64,000 nucleotides of DNA from Centropus unirufus (GCA_013397695.1 VYZI01000101.1:378447-442446), one strand, 5' to 3'; positions 1 to 13,019 are shown, counted from the stretch's first letter. Program-made: numbers and translations. The notes: generated from the sequence alone by a model not told the origin.

Positions 1-3000
1 TAATTCATGCTAAATTCTTGCTGACAGTTTTTTATGTTTCCCAATTCAAAACAACTGAAAGCAATCAAGTGAGGGGAGAAGAATGGAGAATCAAAGAGGA
101 GGGGTGTAGCTCTGTTAGAATTAACACAGCTTGAAGTGTTAATACTTAGTCTGGGTAGAAGATACATGGGATTAATCTGTAATTTCCAAATTTAGTTTGT
201 TTTGAGTATCCTATAGGTTATTGTGTGCATGCAGGTGTGCATGCGTGTCATGATCTAATAATGTATGTTATCTATTGTGTCAAGGCAAGCATTGTTGTAT
301 GACTAAATAATCCTAAAAGCCTATCATACAGATGTGCCAGCATCTGTGTCGTCATCTAGATATCTTATTTCAAGTGTGTAGCATGTAAAATATATATACA
401 TCAAGCATTTAGGCACTATTGATGATTGCTCTGTTCAGTTAGAAAATTCTTAAAGAAACTCACTCTTGCATTTGAAATCGTGTAATAGGATACTTTTATC
501 AGAATGTTTTAGCTTTAAAGCTTTCCAGGAAAGCTGTAAACAAAGCAGAAAGAAAAATGAAATCTCTGATATCAAAAACATGCATCTATGAAGATTGCTG
601 TTGTGCGAGTGCTCATATCTCTTCCCTTTTTAAAGAAAACAAAAATATCTTTAAACTATTAGTGACAATCACATTCATTGCAAATAGGGGTTAAGAAAGA
701 AAAGTAAAAGCCAAGCTCATAGGGAGAGAGAAAGAGGGCTTGAATTTGGCAAAAATTCTGCTGTGTTCCTATCTCCTTCTCTTTTTATATACTTGCATAC
801 TTCTCACAAAAACAATTCCACCCGCTGCTGTAGAAAATGGCCATCTCTTGGTATCTTCTCTGGAGGTTTTGTTTTGATAGTGCTACTCCTAGTTTTGGAG
901 ATTAACATGAAAAGCCCCAGCAAAGTTTGTTAAGACGTGGTACCAATACAGAAGGATCCATGTATACTATTTAAAATACACTTGTTAACAGGGATTTAAC
1001 AGTCATTTCATTCTCCTCTGTTCATCACATTCACACATGTGGGAGGGGCATTAACAGATTGAGCTACATCTTTTCATTTCAATTCTGCGGCAGCATCTCT
1101 TTGCAGGAATATTTTATGTAGTAATAATTTTCCTTTTATTACAGATTTTCTAACTATGTTAATGACAGCAGACTGGTCACTGAGAGATTCGTGAGAACTA
1201 CCTTTGCAGTGACATTTAAACAATTTATTTGATCTTGCTTTAGCATACCTACTCATGCCTTTTTTACTCCGTTGTCGACCTTAGGAGAACTTTGTGTATA
1301 ATCATGGGTCTTTCAATCACATTTAACTTAACAGAATAATATGCAAATTTCTGTGATATGTCATCTCTGTACCCCTGAGGATTTGCCGTGTGTATGCTAT
1401 CAGATGGATACTCCTTGACTGTAAGGGCAGGTTTGTGTAGTGGCTTCCCAGTAGGTCTGAGGCCAACTGCAGAAGGCAGTGGGTCTTACCTGAGGAAGCT
1501 CTCCTATGGATAAACATTTATTGGATGTGCCTTGATTTAACCAAAGCAGGAGATAATAGCAACATCCATTTTGTTTGTATATGAGAATGGAAAAAGCAGA
1601 GCAGAGAAAGGATGTCTGCAAGGGAGGAACTCTATATATCCCTCACATACCGTGTTGTATCTTCTCGTCCTGTAGAGAAATTGAAAGTTGTGGATTTCTG
1701 CCTGAAATGTGTTACTGGTGTGGGAGAGCTCCCAACTGAAAGCCTTAAATAAGAACTTTTGCTCTGTGAAGGGGGTATCTTGTCCTGTCCTTAGTGTTGC
1801 TTCTTCCATACTGGACCATGTGTATAAGCACTCTTAGGATGAGAATGGTTAAGACCAATTACTGCTGGCACTTTAGTTGCTAACACTTGTATCAGTTTCT
1901 GTAAGAATCAAAAGACCTAGAGTGAAATGGTGTTAAAAAAACACCCAAGTCAAACCCAATGGAAGTGGAAAAGAATTTAACTAAACTAATTGAAAGGCAA
2001 GAAATTAACTGAATTGAAAAAAAAAAATATTTATCATCTTGTTATGTAAATTCATGATTTATGAATGTATGTTGATTGTTGTTAATGTATGTTTAGTAAA
2101 ATTCATGGAGACAAATTTTGTGAAATCTTAATTCTGTGGCAGCTGATTGGGTGGGCAAAATATAGGATCACTGCTAAGCGTTTAGAATGACAGGAACATT
2201 CCCATTCATTAAAAATAAAAACCTTGGACATTAGCATCATAGGAATGTGTGTATGTGGGTTAACTGCCGTATTTTATCCCCTGTAGGGGAAATGCTTGAA
2301 GCATGGTTAGCTCCTCAATTTATGTTGAAATAATAATTTTTAAAATTTTTTTTTAAACCAAAAGAAATGTCCACATGTTTTGAATTTGGCTTTCTCGTAA
2401 ATATCAGCAGAAGGAGGTACAACTTATTGAGGCTATATTTCATGCTCTTCAATTTCCCAATTCTAGTCATGAAAGCAGAGCTACTGCATCAGAAAGTTAG
2501 GTGAAAAGAAAGCTGGTTGCTTAGATGGGTCATACAGCTGGCCTTAGCATGTGTTTGTGCACAATGTGTTGTTACTGCATTACTGAACAGGATTCTTTGT
2601 CCACATGTAATAGCCTGCCTACAAACGATAATAATCACAGTACGTGTCACGCTCGGTTCTCTGCGGCACTGAAGCTTCTCTGTTGAAGGGGAAAATTCAA
2701 AGCAATCATCAGTTCTCCTAAAATTGTCAGTTTGGGTTTCCATGTTCATACCAATTTAGTGTCTGGGTCTGATTTTTCCATTATCCTGCATCTTGTGTAC
2801 AACTATGGTTTGCTGTCGGAAATGAGTAGTCCAAGGATAAGACAAGGGGAAATCAAGCTTTGTGTCCCTGGGGTAAAGGAAATTATATGTAGTTCAACTT
2901 TATCAAGTGACAACATTCATTAGGCTATTGCTACAGACGTTTGTGTGTAGGCACAGATAAGTTGGTATTTTCTGGGCACTTCCAATAATAAAATCGTAAA

Positions 3001-3419
3001 ACAATGTTTACGGAAGATGTTTAAGCTTTATCAGTGACACCTTTACGTGTAGCTTTTCCTTAAAAAGTTTTGATGGAAATGTGCAATTACAGAAAGCCAA
3101 GCAAGGGTCCACTATGAATTTTCTCAGACATCCTCGTTGTTTTGCCTCCTTCCTCTGGATGTGGGTTCCGGTCATGCTTAATGTTACTCAAACTATATGT
3201 CCGTTCTGTGTGCTCCTGTCTGGGTTCTGCGTTAGGATCAGATCCACTGTTGCTGTTTAAAGAGTAGCTTAGTGCTCTCTCTATCAAAAACAAATAAAAC
3301 CCAGAGTCGAAGATATAGCTGTGGGGAGGGAAGAGATAGTCCTTTCAATTTATTTATTTATTTCCTTGTATGATTTTTTGTTTGCTTTTTGGTTTAGTTT
3401 TATTTGTTTGGGCAAGTTC
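1..3419. other. Unique AT-rich DNA, no gene seen
   Basis: Open frames here reach at most 90 codons, none resembles a protein family, and none is bracketed by convincing splice sites in a coding-like frame. There is no CR1, LTR or SINE that I can recognise, and no CpG cluster. The stretch looks like ordinary intergenic or intronic DNA. Confidence 0.6.
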
Positions 3420-3840
3420 CTTGCCATTTACCTTTGCATTTGCATTTCCTATTGATTGGCAATTTTTAAACTGTTTATTGTGCTCTTTTGTTTAGCTGTT
3501 CAAGAGCTAAAACAAAAGCCACCAGGCCCTGTGAGGGACACATTTGCATGCGGTGAGCGTTGCCCGAGGAAAAAGTAATTGCTAATGCATATTTATGTGG
3601 CACAAATTTGCCATTTGTTTATGCATAAAATTATCAATAGTGCAGGGCGGCCCAGCCGTAGAAAATGGTGACCTTTTTAGCTTAATAAATAGAAATCAGC
3701 TGTTATTGTGAAGAGATCAGCCATTTATTCTGTGTTGAGGGACACTGTCGGGAAAATGTAGATTGGTGCTGGCAATATCATTAAATGGAAGGCCAGTGAC
3801 CCTTTCGGTATAGTCTATTATACTTTATCTAATAGGGGAT
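3420..3840. promoter_or_regulatory. Candidate enhancer / conserved non-coding block
   Basis: The block is dense in AT-rich transcription-factor-like words and lacks repeats and long open frames. It includes TAATTGCTAATGCATATTTA at 3576-3595 (homeodomain TAAT plus octamer-like ATGCATATT). It also has a perfect 12-base palindrome TTTATGCATAAA at 3618-3629, followed by TTATCAATAG. Several CpGs survive nearby in otherwise CpG-poor DNA. This texture is typical of vertebrate developmental enhancers, but the call is inference because cross-species conservation cannot be seen here. Confidence 0.35.
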
Positions 3841-4590
3841 AAATGACTCTGGTTGGCAAATAGATTAAAAAAAAAAAAGAAAGAGGAAGGAAAAAAAACC
3901 CCACACCCTACCCCTCCAGACTTCTATCTCAGCCATACAAACAGGTAGATGCTGAGGAGGTAATTGCACAAAGCTGGCTGGTATTTTTCTGGCAGAAAAG
4001 TGACTTAAAAACAATCAACCAACACCTAAAAAATAACTCTGTTAGACTAGTTTTGACTGTTTTAGAGTGGCTCATGTCATGAGCAGCAACGTTCTGAAAG
4101 GCCCATACGTGGATCAGATTTTGCCTCGTAAAATGAGAACTCATAGTGTGAAAGTAAGAGGTAGGGTCTTTTCTGAAGACAACAGATTTTCAAAAACAGT
4201 TGTGTGTTTTTTATTATATACATTTTTTAAGAGTGGAAAAATATTTGCCAGAATATACTATACCTCAAGACCCTGAAGACTTCCTCTAACACAGAGATAG
4301 CAACACAGATTTCTTTATGCTGCTCCACTAATTGTCCTCAGCCTTAATAAGCAGACTTAAGACTTGAGGAGTTAAAACCCAACAGCCGCAAGCCTCAGGA
4401 AGTTCTGTTGAAAATGAAAGTGTATGAAGAAAGTCTCCTATTTCTGTGTTTCTCCCTTTCTGTTCTCTAGTTCACTGTACTGTCTATAACTGGGAGCAGT
4501 TTTAATCACTCCACAGGTGATACGTGGAGAGATGTGAGTCACAGTGACTGTAAATGGTTGTGTTTTCCCTGCACGCTGCGGTGGGCTGGG

Positions 4591-4620
4591 TATTTTGTTT
4601 TGTTTTATTTTATTTTATTG
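4591..4620. repeat. (TTTTG/TTTTA)n pentanucleotide tract
   Basis: Six pentamer-like units changing from TTTTG to TTTTA, ending at TTG. It is a simple sequence repeat. Confidence 0.8.
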
Positions 4621-4674
4621 ATTCATGAAAAAGATCCAGCAGATGTTTGTGATGGCAGTGTACTACATTGCAAA

Positions 4675-4691
4675 GGTTATGTTATGTTATG
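4675..4691. repeat. (GTTAT)n short tandem repeat
   Basis: Three consecutive GTTAT units followed by GA, 55 bases after the TTTTA tract. Confidence 0.75.
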
Positions 4692-5608
4692 AGATGGACT
4701 TGCCTGCATCCCTAGCCTGATTCAGGTGTGATGAGTTCCCACCCACCATTGCTGTGGGACTGCCCACCTTCAGAAGATGTTGGCCGGCCTCTGCCTCCTC
4801 TTCTTCCCTGTGCTTTTAGCATGTCCCACTATTATTCTGTGTAGGGGAAGGGCTGATTAGAGTAAATTTGGGACTTTTCTCTGTTTGCTTCCTAAAAAAA
4901 CTTATCACAAGTTAATACTGTCATCATCACAGTAAGGTTACCACCATCTTTGAATTCCTGGTGAATTCTTTGAATTCAATAAAGAGGCAAAGGGTTGAAC
5001 AGGACAAAGACTTGGCTGTGTCTTTCTATCAGTGGAAGTCTCTTTTGAGGCAGGGTTGCGTGGAGGTGATGGTGGAGGTTGTGGTCAGAGGCAGGACTTC
5101 TGTCCTGAAGGCTGTTTTCACCACTATAAAATTCAGGAGAAGTTTTAAATAAAAGTTTTAGTTAAACACAATACAATAAATAAAACTCGGTATATGAAAT
5201 GTTGTACATTATATGATGTATTACTCTCTATAATAATGTAGAAAACTTCATAAGAATGTGTGGTATAGTTTGAGACTTCCTCGTACCCAAAATTTTATCT
5301 TATTGTGACAGTTTTTGGAAAGACTTTTTCCTCATTCTCCTCTTTGTGCTTTTCCAAGCATTAACTCCTGTGCATGGACCTCCTGCCTGTTTCTGGAATT
5401 CTGCCCTTGCAGCCCTCCCAAATAATGGTCCCCAAACTCGTTGCTGTAGTAACCAAAACATCGTAGGACATGTTATAGAAATAGATGTAAAGTCATATAA
5501 ATAGCTGAAAGTATAAATTTCCTAGGTACATCCTACGGAATGACTAGTTAAATGAAATTGAATGTAAATCCAGAGTAGGATCTAAGTTTCTTCACATGCC
5601 AACTAATC

Positions 5609-5636
5609 TTTTTTTTTTTTATTTTTTTTTTTTTTT
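5609..5636. repeat. Poly-T tract
   Basis: Twelve T, one A, then fifteen T. No retroelement body can be recognised at either end, so I call it a simple homopolymer and not a retroposon tail. Confidence 0.8.
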
Positions 5637-7063
5637 GGCTTGTTGTGTCACTCAACTCAAAACCATAGCAAAGAATAAAATAATAATTTCTGAGGTCTCA
5701 ATCATTTGGGGATTGCTTCATTTTCTTGTTAATAAACAATTGTAATTAGATGGTGCTTTACCTTTAGAAAAAGATTTTTATTTGTATTTCAGCAAATTAA
5801 TTAAGCTTTGTGTATTCCATGTAGATCTGATTTTTCCAAGGGGTCCTTTCCCATACAGATATCCCCAGCTCTGCTGCTGAAGAAATCAAAATTCTTCCTC
5901 TAAGCATCAAAGCTCACAGCCAGACGTTAGCCTCAATATTTCTTTTTCTTTACTAACAGTCATAAAACTACCCTTTTGAAGTAACTTTTGACACCAACTA
6001 GGAAGTTTTACATAAATAAAATTAGCACTAGGAAATGATTAAGCCTATTGTATGGGAATAAACTGGGGGGCACACTGTTGCAAATGAACCTAGGTTCAAC
6101 TGGGATTCTAGCTCAAGGGTGTCTTTATTATTTTTACAGCTTCTGTTATTTTTAAATTTTCTTATATCTGTACCTGTTTACATGCCTAGGCCTGGCTATG
6201 GAAGACAATATATTAAGTACAGAAACATAGAAAATCAGGCTTCTTAAATCTAGAAATATCTCTGTTTATGGAAAGCAATAAAGCTTTTCTAAACAGGAGT
6301 TAGTTAGGGGAGGAGATAGGTCAGAAACAAAACAAGGATGATTAAAGTTTGTAGTAGAAAACACAAGAATGTGTAAAATGAATGTGACTTTTCCTCTGTG
6401 TTCTGCTAATATGAGCAGAACGGGGGATAACACCATGCCTTGGTTCCAGGTCGCTGGGAAAGACAAAAACATGGAGGGGGGAAACACTTTTTTACTGTAA
6501 ACAAACATTATAGATCTGATTGTCCTGTGACCTCTTTTCATTGTCCTGGGGGTCTCATCCTAAGCAGGAGTAAGTTGGCTGGGGTTTGTTCTTTCCTAAT
6601 CTGGTGCACATCTAATGCACTTACAATGTGTTGATTAAGGAAGAAAGATAAAAGGCAATTTTTATATTACTCTAGTTAGTTGATGAATGTTAAATAAGAT
6701 AACCAAGTAACAAGAGTTAAGCAATTCTTATTTTCTGGTTCTTTGAGGTGCTGGTGTCCAGATAGTCTGACAGATCTTGACCTTTCTTTGTGTAATAATA
6801 AAAGGAAATTTTGACGACTTATCCTCATTTTCTCCCATGCCCCTGCATAGATTTATTTGAAAAGTCCAGGTGGATATTCATCTTTCTAAGAGCAGGTATT
6901 AATGTTTGAGGAAATTTCTATACGAAACATAGAGAACACATATATATTTGCTCATCTGGTTACTCAAAAATAATACAGGATATTGAGATTTATCTTCATA
7001 AAGTTCGCTTGCCTGCGGAGCTAGGTATGAACCAAGCATATTTATCTTTTGAAATCTCATGCA

Positions 7064-7560
7064 TCAGCCTGCACTTGGTGGTAGTCTTATGTGTCTTCTG
7101 CAATCTGTTAACTTCTTTCTTCCAGTTGAGTTTTTCAGAAGCTCATCCATGCAGGCCTCCTGCCTCCTTTTCTCGATTTTTTGCTTCTGGGGTTGAGGTC
7201 CCCCATGAGAGCCTGCAACCTTGAGGCTGCTTTCAGCTGTCTGTAGAGGGCCTTGTTGACCTTCTTCCTGATCAGTTGTCCTGTAGTAGTAAACACTTGC
7301 AACAGTGTCACCCATATTAGCCTGCTCTTTAATTTTACTCGTAAGTTCTCAACTCATTTCTCATCCACACCTATGCCAAGCTCAATACATTCCAGTTGCA
7401 CCCTCTCATAAAGAGTAACCCTGCCACCATGCTTGCTGATCTATCTTTTATAAAAAAACTGCCCATGAGAGTATTCCCACCGTGTCTCTGTGATCTCGGT
7501 GAGGTTGTAGCCCTGTCACTACACAGATCTATAGTCACTCTGTATAATGTCAAGTCATTG
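7064..7560 (-). mobile_element. CR1 LINE, decayed ORF2 endonuclease fragment
   Basis: Read on the minus strand, broken frames line up with the CR1 ORF2 apurinic-type endonuclease and the region just after it. MGDTVASVYYYRTTDQEEG (start codon near 7315) matches the family block that usually reads MGDT...YRPPDQEE. It is followed by a frame with MGDLNP (near 7189-7209), equivalent to the family's GDFNHPD motif, and by KGGRRPAWM (near 7144-7170). Further upstream, around 7371-7440, the usual GGGVALYV...LECMEL block is recognisable in decayed form. Frameshifts and stops mean it cannot encode a working protein. Neither the 5' UTR nor the 3' tail is present, so this is an internal fragment, older than the 33-39 kb copies. 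The CR1 assignment is from family knowledge; exact ends are approximate. Confidence 0.8.
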
Positions 7561-9188
7561 AAGTTCTAGGCTTTGTCGTGCCTGAGGGAGATGCCACTCC
7601 ATCACCCAGGCAGGAAGCTCATGTGTAGCTCAAAGAAGGGGTCTAAGGCACAGAGTAAGTGTGTGAGTAATCCTTCTACGCACTGGGTGAGAGATGAGAG
7701 CAGAGGCAAATGCTGATGTCTTCTTGCTCAGAGTGCTGTACTTGCGCCACTGACCATGCTGAACTAATTGTGCAAGCACGTTGGGTTGGGGTCATAAAAA
7801 ACAGGATTGGTGAGAATTGTAGGTTAGCTGTTTGAATACCCATCAGAAATATATAGTAATATTTTTTTCCTAGTTCAGTCTTTGTATTGATTTATAATGA
7901 TAAGAGGTGCTACTTTAGTTCCAATAATGTCTACCTTTACTTCCCCCCCTTCTACCCCCCTTCCCTTTTTTTTTTGGTATTACATATTTCGATGGCAGCT
8001 TTTCCATGTGATATATTTTGGGTCACACATTAATTTACACCAGCCTCTGTTCTGCAAAAAAGAGTTCATGAACTAAATGAAAAGGAACGGGGAGGGGGAT
8101 GTCTAGCAGAGCCCATGCTTTTGTTTCATGTTTTGGATGTATTTTCTTTTTAAAATAAAATCGTTGATATGCATTTGCTTTTATTTTTCTAGCCTTCCTC
8201 TTGCTGATGACTGGGTTCCTGTTTGATCCTGCTTACAAGCTTCCGAAGATTGAAAATAACCCAAACTCCTCTTCATTGGGTAGGAAAACAAAAATGTATA
8301 AAGGCATAAGGAAATTACTCTGAAGGGCTTGCAGTGTGGAAGAGTGTGGTATGAAGGAAGAGTTTGTGGAGAAAAAGGAGACACAAAAGACATGAGTATA
8401 CACAATTTTTCTCACCCACTCTTTTGGATTGAGGAGGAGGGGAAGGAGTAGGCATAAAACAAGTAAATAAGGATATTCTCCAGTGTCTGTACTCCCAGTG
8501 TAGATGTCTTAAGTTTATCTATACCCAATGTTACTCATTCAAGCTGCTTTGCAGTTCTATTTCAATCTATTCAAAAGCCCCCAAAAGATAACTCGAAAGG
8601 CTTTTTGAGTTTGGGTTGGTTTGTTTTGGTTTTTTCTTTAAAATTTACTGACAAGATAAAGATTTTTCCCTAAATTATTATCAGAGTATGGAAATATGTA
8701 CAATATTGTGTTAGTATTGATGTGTAAGTACATATATCTCAAGTACAAAATTTTTACAAATACTTTATAAAATTACATTTCTTGCAATTAGGGAAAGTGG
8801 ATATAGAGCAGTCTGGTTAAATGTTTTTGTTGACTCGTCAGGAGACTCAGATATAGGTAATCCAACAGCTACTTCATCCTGCAGTAGTCTTTGTGCTTAA
8901 TCTGACTGCCATGAATAGTAAATGTTTGCAGAATTACGCTTTCAAAGACAAGCAACTTCATTTGGTCATGTTGGTTTTATTCTCTTATTGTGGACCTCAG
9001 GAACTGGAGTTGAATGCATCAAATGCCGTTGAGTGTGATGAGTTTGTCCTAGGGTTAGGCTGCACTTAAGGTGATCAGATTGCTCTCATAGTCATGTATT
9101 GTGGTATAATTAGTGCCTTTGCAAGGGGAGTGGAAGTTGCTACCTCATCAGGAGTCTAAATCCAGCTACAGTGACAGGTTACACTTTT
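7561..9188. other. Mostly featureless DNA around one exon-like stretch
   Basis: 7561-7790 may hold further, unrecognisable 5' parts of the CR1 copy. 7930-7980 is pyrimidine-rich. A candidate exon at 8193-8279 is listed separately. The rest shows no gene, repeat or regulatory texture I can support. Confidence 0.5.
8193..8279 (+). other. Candidate 87-base exon (unidentified)
   Basis: A good acceptor (TTTTATTTTTCTAG) ends at 8192 and a donor GTAGGA starts at 8280. The 87 bases between have one frame open throughout, beginning FLLLMTGFLFDPAYKLPKIE. The exon would be phase symmetric: two bases, 28 codons, one base. I do not recognise the peptide. Such chance combinations are expected a few times in 64 kb, so this is weak and could equally be a non-coding RNA exon or nothing. 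Confidence 0.15.
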
Positions 9189-9270
9189 GTCCCATTTTCA
9201 TGGATGAAAATGAGATAAAGGCACAGAAAGCAGTGAGAGAGCCAGAGCCAATGTAACCGAGAACAATGCC
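9189..9270 (-). mobile_element. MIR-like ancient SINE fragment
   Basis: The stretch running CCCATTTTCATGGATGAAAA and then GAGATAAAGGCACAGAAAG, followed by GAGCCAGAGCCAATG, resembles the reverse complement of the MIR core. In MIR this reads ...CCTCAGTTTCCTCATCTGTAAAATGGG on the element strand. It is strongly diverged and incomplete. The assignment rests on remembered family consensus. Confidence 0.5.
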
Positions 9271-9719
9271 ATCTCTCAGATGAAACCCTGGGACAGCCTT
9301 CTCAATTTCAGTATGATGCCAATGTACAAGGGATATTCCAATGTGGATAAAATTGAATGTGATTGACTGATAATATCATGGTGTAAATCAGTACTTTTCT
9401 GAGTGAAGGCCTCTTCTGAGTGAGGCCTTAGACACACATATGAGATAACAGTCTCACTCATGGTATTTTAAAATGATTGATTTAGATATGAAAAAATTTT
9501 ATGATTCACTTTTCTCCTTCTAACTGCCAGAAGTCAGTTGTGACATTCATGTATTTTTACCTTTTCTAAGTAAGCTTATCAAAGAAAAAATCACTAATTT
9601 ACCAGTCAGTGCTTAACAATCAAGGAAGTGAAACTTCTACTTTAGAGAAAAAGAAATCCTTTGCTGAGTTGATGAATAATTTTTTGAAATAATAAGCTTA
9701 CCATCTACTGGGTAACTGA
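9271..9719. other. No feature seen
   Basis: AT-rich unique sequence with only short chance open frames. Confidence 0.5.
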
Positions 9720-10030
9720 TTTCTTTTTTAATTATTACTATTTTTTAAGGCTTTCATTCTGAGAGGGGTCACTAGCCTTTGAGAATTGAGCCACTTTGTT
9801 GACAAGTCTGTCCTCTAAATTGAACAGCATTAATTAGAACTTTATGCTGCATATTCTTACTTTTTTATTGTAGGTGGTGCTATCAACAAAAATGTCTAAT
9901 GAATTTGATTGAAGATGATTTTAAAAGGTCTGCCACCTGTAGATAAAAATGTGCATTACTGCACATGGTAATTACCAAGACTGAAGGCCATGACGTGATC
10001 CATTGACCTTTTGAAATCAAAACACTTACT
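9720..10030. promoter_or_regulatory. Candidate regulatory block
   Basis: Contains several homeodomain-type cores (TTTTTAATTATTACTA near 9726, CATTAATTAGAAC near 9828). A segment running GATAAAAATGTGCATTACTG, then GGTAATTACCAAG, follows at about 9941-9980; GGTAATTACC is a perfect 10-base palindrome. The block has no repeat match. Enhancer function is inferred from motif density only. Confidence 0.27.
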
Positions 10031-12527
10031 GTAAAGAAAAAAAAGACACCGATTTCTCTATTTATGTTAATATGAGTCTGTATATTAAACAATATCAATG
10101 CACTGTAATATATCTAGGGGAAAAAGATACTTTGGATTATGTTGGATCCAAGTTTTCCATCTTCTCTACAGGCTTGTAAAGTTTTAGCTATTTTTATATG
10201 TGTTGAGGGATCTTTTTTTGATCTAATGAAATAGATCGCTAAAAATATTCAGGTGTCTGAGACAGCAGCAAAACATCTCTGAGCCACCCTACAAAAATAA
10301 ACTAGTTTTGTGCATGCAGGATAAAAAAGAAAGCACGCAAGAACAGATTTCAGCTTCAGGCTTTCTATGGAGGCCTTTGCAATACGGGAGGGGACCAATA
10401 ACACAGCAACTATCGTTGTAAAAATTATGAAAAGCACTTTGATGGTCCTTTTTAAAGTCAGTTCTATGAACCAGGGCCAAAGCAAAAGCCTGAAAGGCAA
10501 CTCCTAGTTTGCCATTAACAACAACAGCCCCTTGCTGCTAGTTGCAGTTGAGAACAAGTAGTTATACATACAGTAATGGTGAGAAAAACTAAAGGGAAAT
10601 AAAAGATGTGAATTAAAGGTTTTGTGTTTCTGTATGAGTGCTTGGAACACCAAGCAAGCGAAGAAGCAGCGATTTTAACTAAGCTAATGTAATAGAAGAC
10701 CATTGCACCCAAACTGTCTCAGCAGAACTTCCTGCATAATTAGATTGTAAATCTTCTCAACTGAGGAAGTTTTGCCCAGGGTCAGATTGTCTAAGTAATA
10801 ATCCATTCTACATAAATTAGAAGATTTGAACTGCTGGGATACATTATTACATTAGTTTGGGTTTATTCCTAATATAACTAAGGAGAACAAATGCAAGAAT
10901 TCTTTTTCTTTTCTTCTTTTTAATTATGTTATGTCTCTTTTGCTTTTGATTACCTCAAAGGGCCTTCCTGTAGGTTTTCAGATTTTTCCTGAGCAATGAT
11001 GGTGAAGCTGCAATCTAGGCAAATTAATACATTTCTAATGTACTTTAGAAAGTGATACCACAGAATCCTTTGGCCACCAGATTCTCTGATATCACTTCCT
11101 CAGTGAAGCATTTAGTGAGGGCTGCTGGTGCTAACTCTTTGAGCTGCAGTTTTTGTGATGCTGAAGTTTACCTCCCACTGGCCTCCTTCTTCAGCAAAGA
11201 AGAGAATTGCTATCTCCAGGGTAAGGATTGATGGAAAAAATTTACTAATAGCTAACAGTTTACAGCAAGCAGGTTTCCAAGTTTTTAATTGAGGTTTTGA
11301 GAAAAGACTGTGGGTACTTGACATGCATATACAGATATATGTGAAAGTGATAGTTAAATCCTGAGGTTGTTATTCAAGCAAAAATCACCATTGAAGTCTC
11401 AGTGTTTGATATCCTTGAAGGAAGCAAATTTCGCAGTGTAGCACAGATTAATTTGGATGGACTTGTTCTCAGTGGTTAGCGGTTTTTTTCTTCCTACGCT
11501 TGACTTCCATTAAAAAAATGGACATGTGGCCAGCTTTTCAGGAGAACCTTTTGGACTTACAGCTTTTGGACTGGATTATTAGGGTGCCTGCATAAACTGC
11601 TGTTGCTGTAAACCAGAGAGAAGACATGTAGAGGAGCGTGTGGACGTGCTTATGAGGCTGTTGACTCCCAGTTTCTGGGGCTGCTTTGGGCTTGTGCCAA
11701 ATCCACAGTCTCTGTTAAAAGCACGTTAGAGATTTAGACCTACACAACACTAGTAACTGGTGGCAAGCTTGCAAGACCAACCTGATATGGCCTTGTGATA
11801 TCTTTTTGTTGTTGTTGTATGTGAAAGCATTGAGGAAAAATGTAATATGAGTTAGAAGTTAGCTTCTGTTGTTAATATTTTTTTAAATGTCTGTTCTTAT
11901 TGAAAAGTCCTATGTTACTTAATGGTATTTTTTTTGAAAAAGGAGGAGGAAACTGTCTGGGGTGGGGGAGGTACTGAACTCTACCTATTTCCATTGACTT
12001 CCTATGATCTAGGGTAGAAAAATAAAAAAATTAAAAAAAGATTGTTCTGTATTTAAAAATTCAGAAATACTTGAAATACGTGACACTGGTTCTGTGGGTT
12101 CAGCTGACTAGTGACTCTCTAGTCAGCAGAGCACTAGCAGCTGAAAAGAAACCCTAACTTTTGGTGGAAATGGCAAGTGCTCTCAAAAGTCCTGGAAATG
12201 GGGGTACTCCCGGACTCAAGGATTTGTGGTCACCCTTCTCTCAACTGCTGCACAAGAAGCAAACTTCTATTTTTCTCTGTTGGTGTGAGACACGAACAGA
12301 TGTGGAAAAGGAGTAACAATTTAGAAGATGTGGGGAAAAATAAAATGAAGATCTGTAAAAAACCTTTGAAATTGATATTTTGGGGAAACACTAAAGCATC
12401 CAGGTAGCATTGGAAACATAAAAGAGCATTAGAAGCCAGGAGATAAACTATATTTTTTTGTTCCAGTTGAAATCCAAACTTGCACTCATTACTGCCATTC
12501 TTATCCTGATAAAATGACTTTTCTGTA

Positions 12528-12556
12528 TTTTATTTATTTGTTTGTTTGTTTGTTTA
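12528..12556. repeat. (TTTA/TTTG)n tetranucleotide repeat
   Basis: Two or three TTTA units pass into four TTTG units, then TTTAAAAG. Simple repeat. Confidence 0.8.
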
Positions 12557-12942
12557 AAAGCAAGTAGCTGTGCCTTTTCTCAGGAACTCCAGATATAAAG
12601 AAAATCAGAAATCAGACCTCAAGACTACTTTTGAGGCAGAAATAATCCAACCATTATTTCTGGTGTAAAAGGTTTGTGAATAGCATCATTTGCCTAGAAG
12701 CTGTTTTCCAACCTAATAACTCCTGAAATAATGACCTAAAACCATTTTCAAGAAGATTAAGGCCCATATAACTATGAGGAAGTATAAGTTTTTGAAAAAG
12801 GTTCTTTCTCATTGGTGGAGAGGTGAGTTCTGATTTAGATTAAAGCAGCCTGCTTCAGAGAATCAGTTTCAATCTCTCTGAAGTCAAAAGTGTCAAAGTA
12901 ATCCTCTGGAGAAGGATTGTCTGAAGGGCTTTTTTTCTTTCT

Positions 12943-12977
12943 GTATATCTATAATATATATGTGTATATATAGATAT
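12943..12977. repeat. AT/GT-rich dinucleotide tract
   Basis: Alternating TA with interspersed TGTG, partly self-complementary. An imperfect microsatellite. Confidence 0.7.
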
Positions 12978-13019
12978 TACTTATTGCTATAATGACTTCA
13001 AAGATGGTCATTTAACTAG

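Larger units (their letters stand above)
3841..7059. other. Unique AT-rich DNA with simple repeats, no gene seen
   Basis: Only short open frames (up to 91 codons) without family resemblance are present. The interval carries A-rich and T-rich runs and the short tandem repeats listed separately. Nothing else interpretable is seen. Confidence 0.55.
10031..13019. other. Unique DNA, no gene seen
   Basis: Open frames up to 83 codons show no family resemblance. Two simple repeats inside are listed separately. Nothing else is supported. Confidence 0.5.

Noticed and set aside
12943..12977. Possible TATA promoter
   Set aside because: It is an AT/GT microsatellite with no initiator, transcript-like downstream sequence or CpG enrichment.
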